Assembly: GCA_910588595.1 (NCBI GenBank) | Contig: CAJUQU010000292.1 | Coordinates: forward strand, 1-5,171 | Length of the DNA: 5,171 bases | Origin: an uncultured Lachnospiraceae bacterium | GTDB taxonomy: Bacteria; Bacillota_A; Clostridia; Lachnospirales; Lachnospiraceae | Reading direction: 5' to 3' | In this document: piece by piece, positions 1-5,171 of the stretch | Position numbering within the stretch: position 1 is the stretch's first letter | Layout of the letters: each line of letters begins with the position of its first letter | Notes under the pieces: generated by a model | The model's input: only the letters and a program-made list of their open reading frames with translations | Database searches by the model: none | Told to the model about the DNA's origin: nothing | Program-made: the position numbers and the translations under genes

Positions 1-735
1 AAGGGTAAGTTGTACGAAGAAGGAGTACTGCTGTACGAGGGCGAATTTGTTGAAAATGCCTACGAGGGGGCGGGAAAACTCTATCACGATGAAATCCTCA
101 TATATGATGGATCTTTTGTAAAAGGTCAGAAGGAAGGTTCTGGAAAAGCCTTTGACGAAGAGGGGATTCTCGTTTATGAGGGAAATTTTCAGGCGGATAA
201 TTATAATGGGGCAGGAAAATTGTACGATGCCGAAAAGGAGATTCCTGTTTATGAAGGCGAGTTCGCAGAAGGGCTGTACCAGGGAGCTGGAAAGCTGATT
301 GATGCCGGGACGGAAATAATGCTATATGACGGGAACTTTTATAAAGGTCTGTATGACGGGCAGGGAAAAATGTACTATCTCACAACAGGAAATTTGATGT
401 ACGACGGCGGATTTATGAAGGGATCCTTTTATGGCACCGGCAGTCTTTGGGATGAAAAAGGAAATCTGATCTACAAAGGGGATTTTGTGAACGGGATCTA
501 TCATGGAGAGGGCGTACTTTACGAAGCATCCACTGGCAGAATTCTTGCGGAAGGGCAGTTTAAGAACAGCGTGCCAGTTCCGGCAGAAGAGGTTTCGAAT
601 TCTACGGAACAAACTGTTCTAGAACCTGCAGCAGGGGAGATTCCAAGTTCTGGAGAGGAAGCGGTTACAGGACCGGTTGAGTATTACATAGCGCCTGCCG
701 AGGATGCGGAAATTCCGGAGACACAGACAGAGTAG
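1..735 (+). CDS. MORN-repeat protein, 5'-truncated by the window edge
   Basis: The frame is open from base 1 and ends at a TAG at 733-735, leaving 244 visible residues; the true start lies upstream of the window. Seen: eight MORN-type repeats of 23-25 residues, each with a Y-(D/E/K)-G-x-F core, at visible residues 12-16, 35-39, 59-63, 84-88, 109-113, 134-138, 158-162 and a degenerate last one (AEGQF) at 183-187. Most repeats then run into a G-x-G-(K/S/V)-L/M-Y turn. After residue 190 comes a roughly 50-residue acidic tail rich in Pro, Glu, Ser and Thr, probably disordered. MORN repeats (PF02493) form elongated beta-hairpin solenoids that act as scaffolds or lipid/protein-binding surfaces. The TTG at base 10 falls inside a repeat and is unlikely to be the start. 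It lies 53 bases upstream of the DUF4255 gene on the same strand, so it is probably in the same operon. Its role in the injection system is unknown; an accessory scaffold or cargo protein are guesses. Confidence 0.92.
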   Translation, partial: KGKLYEEGVLLYEGEFVENAYEGAGKLYHDEILIYDGSFVKGQKEGSGKAFDEEGILVYEGNFQADNYNGAGKLYDAEKEIPVYEGEFAEGLYQGAGKLIDAGTEIMLYDGNFYKGLYDGQGKMYYLTTGNLMYDGGFMKGSFYGTGSLWDEKGNLIYKGDFVNGIYHGEGVLYEASTGRILAEGQFKNSVPVPAEEVSNSTEQTVLEPAAGEIPSSGEEAVTGPVEYYIAPAEDAEIPETQTE

Positions 736-773
736 ACGGAAGTATCTAAGTCGGAACAAAGTTTGATATTGCA

Positions 774-778
774 AGGAG
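774..778 (+). promoter_or_regulatory. Ribosome binding site of the DUF4255 gene (decides the start)
   Basis: AGGAG at 774-778 lies 10 bases before the ATG at 789 and only 4 bases before the ATG at 783. A second AAGGA at 779-783 is 5 bases before the 789 start but overlaps the 783 start codon. This favours 789, though 783 (two residues longer) is not excluded. I saw no convincing -10/-35 pair in the 736-782 gap. Confidence 0.6.
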
Positions 779-788
779 AAGGATGGTT

Positions 789-1367
789 ATGTCAGATTAT
801 ACCAAAATTGCAGACACAGGAAACGGTGTGATTGCATTACTAAAGGATGCCCTGATTCCGGAGCTTTTGAACAGTCCGGATCAAATCGGGCTCTGTTCAC
901 CGGAGGATCATGGAGACTTTGCAGTCGGTGTGTGGCTGTATGATGTGAGCGAAGATACTTCCATACAGGCTCATGAGATGACGAACATTGGGAGAAATAC
1001 CCAGCGCTATCCCTCCACGTATCTGACCCTGCACTATATGATCACGCTTTATCTGCAGAGCGATCTGAAATATCGGGCTCCCCAGGAGCATCATATTTTG
1101 GGCAGAATTATTCAGACATTCCGGGATCATGCAGCCATGGATCCGGATCGTTTTACGCCGTTGGAGGGAGCGACAGGAACCAATATCCGTATTCAAATGA
1201 AGGATTTGGAGCTAGAGGAAAAACTGCGGTTGTGGACAGTGCCGAATATGGCATATCGGACATCGCTGTTTTATACAGCGGGACCTGTGGAAATTCAGTC
1301 TACCAGAAGAAAGACTGTGACGAGAGTGCGGGAGATCGATTACCGCATTGCAGAGAAGGAGGGATAA
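789..1367 (+). CDS. DUF4255 (Pvc16_N) protein, probable tail-terminator/cap of a contractile injection system
   Basis: 192 residues from the ATG at 789 (194 if the ATG at 783 is used). The protein matches the DUF4255/Pvc16_N pattern (PF14065) throughout. An N-terminal helix (residues 12-27) is followed by a P-x-D segment and a beta-strand with W-L-Y-D-V at 49-53. Next come R-Y-P-S-T-Y-L-T-L-H-Y at 73-83, then L-G-R-I-I at 104-108 leading into an F-R-D-H helix end. The C-terminal part has L-W at 148-149, Y-R-T-S at 156-159, P-V-E-I-Q-S at 166-171 and a final R-V-R. In Afp/PVC-type particles, Pvc16 homologues form the cap that ends tube and sheath assembly. This protein is close to a stand-alone N-terminal domain and lacks the C-terminal extension found in longer homologues. 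The next gene starts 2 bases after the stop, so the two are probably translationally coupled. The family call is firm; the cap role is inferred from the family. Confidence 0.9.
   Translation: MSDYTKIADTGNGVIALLKDALIPELLNSPDQIGLCSPEDHGDFAVGVWLYDVSEDTSIQAHEMTNIGRNTQRYPSTYLTLHYMITLYLQSDLKYRAPQEHHILGRIIQTFRDHAAMDPDRFTPLEGATGTNIRIQMKDLELEEKLRLWTVPNMAYRTSLFYTAGPVEIQSTRRKTVTRVREIDYRIAEKEG
1356..1362 (+). promoter_or_regulatory. Strong ribosome binding site inside the end of the DUF4255 gene
   Basis: A perfect AAGGAGG lies 7 bases before the ATG at 1370, within the last codons of the DUF4255 gene. It fixes 1370 as the start of the next gene, and not any of the earlier in-frame codons back to 1232. 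It also suggests translational coupling. Confidence 0.85.
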
Positions 1368-1369
1368 CT

Positions 1370-2137
1370 ATGCTGCAGGGGACAGGGATCCATCGTAAGA
1401 TACAGTTATCCAAGGCAGTCCTTCTGCGGGATGCGCTGACTGGTGAGCCGGTATCATCAGGCATTTGGATTCGTTCTCTCTCCGGCGGGAAAGTCGAAAA
1501 AAGAAGTGGCGGGTACGTTCTGTTTATCAACGCAACCGATACAGAGATTGAGTTCGAGGTGGAATCACCGATATATCAGTCTAGGAAAATATGTGTGAAA
1601 TCCGATCAGGGAGCGGAGTTGGAGGATGTTCTCATGTACCCGTCGCCAGCCTATCCCCGGCGGATGGGTTACACTGCGGTCAAGGGCAGAGCGATACCGG
1701 GAAGTATCCTGCGATTTCATACAGAGGATGACAAGAGCGTCTGCCGTCTGTTTGACGGCTACAAGAAAGGGGAAGAACAGATCTCTTTTTACATGAAAAA
1801 CAAGACTGCAGGTGCGCTTTGGTATATTCGTAAGAAAAAGGAGACATCAGGCACTTATTTTACCTTGAAAAACAGTGAAGAAGACACTGAGCTTTACCGC
1901 TTGCGGGAGCCATTGAAGCAGGATTTCCAGATTAAAGATACTGTGATCTATCCGGCGCATGAGACAATCGCAGATGAAAATGGGGAATTTTATGTACTGT
2001 TTCGGGAACTTCCGCAGGAAAAGTGCCTGATGTACTATGCTTATGGAAAAGCAGGAGAAGAGAAGCAGGGATCTATTGAGATTGTCCAGTCAAAGGAAAA
2101 AGAACTGTCAACGATTTGTATTTGGGAGGAGGACTGA
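1370..2137 (+). CDS. Unrecognised beta-rich protein in the CIS operon, possible Pvc16-C-like or carboxypeptidase-regulatory-like N-domain
   Basis: 255 residues, no signal peptide and no membrane segment. I do not recognise the whole protein. Seen: the first ~75 residues contain L-R-D-A-L-T-G-E-P-V at 19-28, then S-G-G-Y-V-L-F at 46-52 and E-S-P-I-Y at 65-69. This 'domain with TG-x-P-V, then GGY-hydrophobic, then SP-x-Y' layout recalls transthyretin-like or carboxypeptidase-regulatory beta-sandwich domains. A linker with Y-P-S-P-A-Y-P at 90-96 follows. The rest (about 100-255) alternates short hydrophobic strands with charged Lys/Glu-rich turns, starting at G-R-A-I-P-G-S at 106-112 and including a second E-N-G-E-F-Y-V-L-F strand near 205. 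It starts 2 bases after the DUF4255 stop and ends 4 bases before the DUF4280 start, which ties it to the injection apparatus. A plausible but unproven idea is that it supplies the accessory beta domain that longer Pvc16 proteins carry at their C-terminus. The gene itself is well supported; the function is not. Confidence 0.85.
   Translation: MLQGTGIHRKIQLSKAVLLRDALTGEPVSSGIWIRSLSGGKVEKRSGGYVLFINATDTEIEFEVESPIYQSRKICVKSDQGAELEDVLMYPSPAYPRRMGYTAVKGRAIPGSILRFHTEDDKSVCRLFDGYKKGEEQISFYMKNKTAGALWYIRKKKETSGTYFTLKNSEEDTELYRLREPLKQDFQIKDTVIYPAHETIADENGEFYVLFRELPQEKCLMYYAYGKAGEEKQGSIEIVQSKEKELSTICIWEED
2127..2133 (+). promoter_or_regulatory. Ribosome binding site of the DUF4280 gene, overlapping the upstream gene's end
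   Basis: AGGAGGA lies 8 bases before the ATG at 2142, inside the last codons of the preceding gene, whose TGA is at 2135-2137. It marks 2142 as the real start; the in-frame codons back to 2037 give unrelated basic sequence overlapping the upstream gene. Confidence 0.85.
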
Positions 2138-2141
2138 ACCT

Positions 2142-2525
2142 ATGGGATTATGTGTGACAGGAGGCGCTGTAATGTCTTGTTCTTTTGGTATGGCGCCATC
2201 CACGCTGAATGTTCTGCCGACAGCGCAGGTGGTGTCGGCTATGCCGCTTGCATCGATTGCAGACACGGTACCGTTCGTAAATATTCCGCCCTTTGGAATG
2301 TGCCAGAGTATGGCAAATCCCGTGGTGGCTGCAGCAACAGCGGCGGCGATGGGGGCACTGACACCGATGCCCTGCACTCCTGTTCCGGCGGGACCATGGG
2401 CGCCGGGAGTTCCCCAAGTACTAGTTGGAGGGAAACCGGCAGTAAATAATCAATGTAAACTGACGTGCGCCTACGGAGGAATGATACAGTTTACCAATCC
2501 GGGCTGTCAGACGGTGCAGCTATAA
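2142..2525 (+). CDS. PAAR-like DUF4280 protein, probable spike tip
   Basis: 127 residues, the normal size for DUF4280 (PF14107), matching over its whole length. Landmarks are S-C-S-F-G at 12-16 followed by A-P-S-T-L-N-V-L-P at 18-26, I-A-D at 39-41, N-I-P-P-F-G-M-C at 47-54, and N-P-V-V-A-A-A-T at 59-66. After these come L-T-P-M-P-C-T-P at 73-80, P-W-A-P-G at 85-89, the V-G-G-K-P-A turn at 95-100 and L-T-C-A-Y-G-G at 107-113. PAAR-like proteins cap the VgrG-type spike of contractile injection machines with a sharp, often metal-stabilised tip, and can anchor effectors. There are seven cysteines (4, 13, 54, 78, 105, 109, 122), no histidine and only three charged residues (D41, K98, K106). The protein is a minimal tip with no fused toxin domain. 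It is the last gene of a tightly packed trio; the next gene begins 51 bases on, in the same reading frame. Confidence 0.93.
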   Translation: MGLCVTGGAVMSCSFGMAPSTLNVLPTAQVVSAMPLASIADTVPFVNIPPFGMCQSMANPVVAAATAAAMGALTPMPCTPVPAGPWAPGVPQVLVGGKPAVNNQCKLTCAYGGMIQFTNPGCQTVQL

Positions 2526-2564
2526 AAGGCGGAACAGATTACAGCAATCAATAGAATGGATTCC

Positions 2565-2570
2565 GGGGAA
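2565..2570 (+). promoter_or_regulatory. Weak ribosome binding site of the receptor gene
   Basis: GGGGAA lies 6 bases before the ATG at 2577. This is weaker than the sites of the two preceding genes but better than anything before the alternative in-frame ATG at 2556, which would add seven residues, or the ATG at 2592. The 2526-2576 gap contains no hairpin plus T-tract, so read-through transcription from the CIS genes is expected. Confidence 0.5.
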
Positions 2571-2576
2571 AAAGAT

Positions 2577-5171
2577 ATGAATAAAAAGTATATGTATGGC
2601 ATTATTTGCATCGTGGCGGCGGCTGTTATAGCGATCGTGGCAATTACCTTGTATGGGAGAACCATTCGGTTAAATTATATAGAACAGATACATTTTCAGG
2701 ACGGATATCTGTATTATGTGGATCGGAGCAGCAATGAAGAGTTAAAGATTATTCGTTCTGACCCTGAAGGGAAAAACGGTGATGTGATTTTCTGCGACAA
2801 GCATGATAAGGGCAAATACCGGATCATTGATCAGATCTTTTTCGACGACGAGAACCATGTGTATGCGCTGATCGAGGAGATTAATGTGGAAGTACAAAAC
2901 GGACTCAGCTACAAGGTTTATCGATGTGATTTTGCGCGCGGGAAACTGATAGCAACCGGATATGATCTGACGAAGGATATCAGTGAGTATAACCAGTTGC
3001 TAATACAGCGGATCTGGAACGATTGCCTGTACTATGTAGGCATTCCCAATTCGGAGAATAATTCGGCAAATGCCAGACTGTTTTCGCTGGATCAGAGTGG
3101 GAACAGGGAAGTGATAGAGGAAGTGCTTGTTGAATATCCATACCTGAATGTTCAGTTCTTCTTGAGCAGGGAAAAGGTGCTTCTGTGGATGAATTACGCG
3201 GGAGAAGTGTATGCTAAGGAGATTGGAGCGGATACACCCGGCTCAGAAGAATTTGGCTCCAAAGCATATTTATGGATCAAGGGGATAAGCGACAGGCAAG
3301 GAGCATTCAAAAGTCTGGCAAACGATGGAACAGGCGCCTATGTCCTGGATTATAAGGAGGAATCTATTCGCTATATCAATATAGCTGAACAGACTTCCGA
3401 GATCCTCTTCTCACAGGAAGAACTCCAAAAAGACAATCCGAAGTTTACCTTTCAAAATCTGCAGAGTCTAGACTGCACCAGAGATGGTTTTTGTGCAGGC
3501 ATAGAGAATGAGGTTGGACTGGTCTTTGTATGTTCCTATTACAAAGGATATCATCAGGACATTGACGAGATCATCATTACCATACCTGCGGTGCTGCATC
3601 GAATGCTGTGGAACTATCTATGGATCATTTTAGTGGCAGCGATTTTATGCGCATATTGGACGGCTCGTGTGAAATATCATTTTCAGACGATTCTGATTCG
3701 GCTCTGCCTGGTGTTTCTTCTGGGTCTTTTCGTGATGGATCGTTTCCTCGAATACTGGGTAGGCATCACTATGCGGGAACAGCTAGAGCGAAATCAGACA
3801 AATGCTTTGTCTGCACTGGGAAAGCTGCTGCAGGAGGATATCATACATAATATTGAGACAGATGCGAAGAAATTTCCTTCCGGGGACCGTGCCCTGATGT
3901 TGAGTCACCGCAGTATTAACGTCGGAGAAGGGCAGGGAGAGCTGTGTATGTATGACTACAGCATTTTGCATGCGGATGGAGGAAAACTGTATGTCAGTGA
4001 ATCCATGTCAGAGTACAGCGGTGTTCCTGTGGAATGGGTGTATGCGGGGGAGGTCTTAGAGAAGATTTACCAGGCGTATGACTCGAATGAGATCGTCAAC
4101 AAGACGGATGAGGATCGGAATGGGAAACGGGTGAATCAATATATTCCGCTTGTGCTCAATGACGGGACAAAATATGGAGTACTTGCTGTTTCAGTTGACG
4201 GAAATATACAGGATTATCAAGTGTGGTATTATCAGTGGCATCTGAAAAATGCATCTTCTATGTTGCTTTCGGCTTTGACAGTGGCTTTGATGGTGATTCT
4301 TTATATTTTCCTGCGGCCGTTAAAGACCCTGAAAGAGTGTGCCGGAAAACTGGCAGCAGGGGATCTGGGCGTCACTGTGGCAGTGCACGGGCATGATGAA
4401 GTGGCGGATATCTCTCAGGCATTTAATCAAATGTCTTTAAAGATTGCGCGGTATATACAGGATATCAGGGGAATTTCAGACGGCTACTATAAGTTTATTC
4501 CGGCAAAGATTCTTGATATGTTGGGTAAGGAGTCGGTTCAGGAGGTGAAGTTGGGAGATCAGATGACGGGGGAATTTACGATACTGTCCCTGCATGCCAT
4601 CGATTATCCCAAACAGAGTGTTTCCATTACCGCAGAGCAGGTGTACAACAATATTAATAAAGTGCTGTCTCTTCTCGTGGAGCCGATTAACAACCATTCA
4701 GGCGTGGTGGAGCACTTTGAGGATACCGGGCTGACAGCGTTATTTACGGTCAGGAGCAGAGAAGCTTTGGATGCTGCGATTGATATGCAGAATTTGATGC
4801 GTCAGCTGATGCCGGAAACTGACATGTCGGCAACTGGCAGGACCATTGCCATCAGTTATGGGCAAGTGATGATCGGGGTTATCGGACACGAACAGCGCAT
4901 GGAAGCCACTGCGATTTCTGCGCATTCAGATCTGGCAAAGACATTGCGGCTGAGAGGAGACCAGTACGGTGCACATATTTTGATCACGCATCTGGTATAT
5001 GAGCAGATTCCCGATTTTGAGGATCATTATCATGCAAGGTATCTGGGAAATATTTATCTGACAGCAAATGATACCTATGAACGGGTATATGATGTCTATG
5101 ACGGGGACACAGAAGACGAGTTTTATAATAAAGAGAGAACAAAACAATTGTTCGAAAGCGGCGTGGGATTG
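2577..5171 (+). CDS. Membrane receptor with beta-propeller-like and Cache-like sensor regions, HAMP and degenerate class III cyclase domain, 3'-truncated
   Basis: The frame is open for 865 codons to the window edge, with no stop. TM1 is at residues 7-26 after a basic N-terminus. Residues 30-340 hold about six repeats of roughly 50 residues (strands near 34, 83, 143, 190, 244, 292), probably an extracytoplasmic beta-propeller. TM2 (345-362) and TM3 (370-388) are joined by a short basic loop. Residues 389-557 begin with a long helix and end in G-V-L-A-V-S-V-D (534-541), as Cache-type sensors do. TM4 (562-579) leads into HAMP (580-630) with R-P-L, A-G-D-L, D-E-V and F-N-Q-M. Residues 638-840 are a class III nucleotidyl cyclase homology domain (PF00211): F-I-P-A-K-I-L at 640-646, V-K-L-G-D-Q at 657-662, Y-G-Q-V-M-I-G-V-I-G at 761-770 and Q-R-M-E-A-T at 773-778. 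The usual metal, base, ribose and phosphate residues are all replaced (H673, T717, H713, A782, D785, T789), so synthesis of cAMP or cGMP is unlikely. The end (T-K-Q-L-F-E-S-G-V, 855-863) resembles the start of the TPR-like tail that follows many bacterial cyclases. It probably senses an external signal and acts on cytoplasmic partners by conformation. Confidence 0.92.
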   Translation, partial: MNKKYMYGIICIVAAAVIAIVAITLYGRTIRLNYIEQIHFQDGYLYYVDRSSNEELKIIRSDPEGKNGDVIFCDKHDKGKYRIIDQIFFDDENHVYALIEEINVEVQNGLSYKVYRCDFARGKLIATGYDLTKDISEYNQLLIQRIWNDCLYYVGIPNSENNSANARLFSLDQSGNREVIEEVLVEYPYLNVQFFLSREKVLLWMNYAGEVYAKEIGADTPGSEEFGSKAYLWIKGISDRQGAFKSLANDGTGAYVLDYKEESIRYINIAEQTSEILFSQEELQKDNPKFTFQNLQSLDCTRDGFCAGIENEVGLVFVCSYYKGYHQDIDEIIITIPAVLHRMLWNYLWIILVAAILCAYWTARVKYHFQTILIRLCLVFLLGLFVMDRFLEYWVGITMREQLERNQTNALSALGKLLQEDIIHNIETDAKKFPSGDRALMLSHRSINVGEGQGELCMYDYSILHADGGKLYVSESMSEYSGVPVEWVYAGEVLEKIYQAYDSNEIVNKTDEDRNGKRVNQYIPLVLNDGTKYGVLAVSVDGNIQDYQVWYYQWHLKNASSMLLSALTVALMVILYIFLRPLKTLKECAGKLAAGDLGVTVAVHGHDEVADISQAFNQMSLKIARYIQDIRGISDGYYKFIPAKILDMLGKESVQEVKLGDQMTGEFTILSLHAIDYPKQSVSITAEQVYNNINKVLSLLVEPINNHSGVVEHFEDTGLTALFTVRSREALDAAIDMQNLMRQLMPETDMSATGRTIAISYGQVMIGVIGHEQRMEATAISAHSDLAKTLRLRGDQYGAHILITHLVYEQIPDFEDHYHARYLGNIYLTANDTYERVYDVYDGDTEDEFYNKERTKQLFESGVGL

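Noticed and set aside
322..612. Minus-strand frame under the MORN repeats
   Set aside because: Its repeated pattern is the complement of the MORN repeats; no independent coding signal.
1232..1369. Earlier in-frame start (1232) for the 255-residue protein
   Set aside because: It would overlap the DUF4255 gene by about 136 bases and gives Cys-rich, out-of-frame-looking sequence. The ATG at 1370 has a perfect AAGGAGG at 7 bases.
2037..2141. Earlier in-frame start (2037) for the DUF4280 protein
   Set aside because: The extra residues are a basic shadow of the upstream gene. DUF4280 homology begins at the ATG at 2142, which has AGGAGGA at 8 bases.
2108..2449. Alternative reading frames on both strands across the DUF4280 gene (2108-2377 minus, 2148-2417 minus, 2150-2449 plus)
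   Set aside because: They are shadows of a Gly/Ala/Pro-rich, GC-richer gene: low-complexity translations, no ribosome sites and no recognisable family.
2526..2576. Possible terminator, or stop-codon read-through fusion, between the DUF4280 and receptor genes
   Set aside because: The only inverted repeat is a tiny GAAT/ATTC pair with no T-tract. The two genes share a frame with no further stop after the TAA at 2523-2525, but nothing indicates read-through and the receptor has its own start and ribosome site.
3608..3850. 80-residue + strand frame inside the receptor gene
   Set aside because: It lies entirely within the receptor frame, which encodes clear TM segments there; its own translation is Ser/Asp/Gly-rich with no motif.
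4536..5100. Calling the receptor an active adenylate or guanylate cyclase
   Set aside because: Overall similarity supports the family, but none of the canonical catalytic residues is present by hand alignment, so an enzyme name would mislead.
4476..5147. Three minus-strand frames under the cyclase homology domain
   Set aside because: They are antisense to a strongly matched domain and have no supporting ribosome sites or recognisable products.

Overview
The window looks like part of an operon from a Gram-positive, mid-GC Clostridia-type bacterium, with Lachnospiraceae-like as my best guess. This rests on strong AAGGAGG-type ribosome binding sites, tightly packed co-directional genes and the protein families present. 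It is inference by eye; no database search was possible. All five genes are on the + strand and almost all of the DNA is coding. The first gene is cut by the left edge and the last by the right edge.

Layout: (1) 1-735 is the 3' part of a MORN-repeat protein with eight visible repeats and an acidic tail. (2) 789-1367 is a DUF4255/Pvc16_N protein, the tail-terminator (cap) family of contractile injection systems (CIS). (3) 1370-2137 is an unrecognised beta-rich 255-residue protein that starts 2 bases after the DUF4255 stop. (4) 2142-2525 is a PAAR-like DUF4280 protein, the likely spike tip, starting 4 bases after gene 3. (5) 2577-5171 is a large, right-truncated membrane receptor of at least 865 residues. 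Its order is TM, probable beta-propeller, two TMs, Cache-like sensor region, TM, HAMP, class III cyclase-homology domain. No stretch over 300 bases lacks a gene, and I saw no tRNA, rRNA, CRISPR array, mobile element or convincing terminator.

How they fit together: DUF4255 and DUF4280 are both CIS parts, so the window is probably the accessory or distal part of a CIS locus (extracellular CIS-like or phage-tail-like). Sheath, tube, baseplate and ATPase genes would lie outside it. The tight spacing of genes 2-4 suggests co-translation and a joint structural role. The receptor is the most striking part. By hand alignment, its cyclase domain keeps the family fold signatures but has lost every canonical catalytic residue, so it looks like a pseudo-cyclase. 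A membrane sensor with a dead cyclase output beside CIS genes suggests a signal-transducing, docking or regulatory role for the injection machine. That link rests on gene neighbourhood only.
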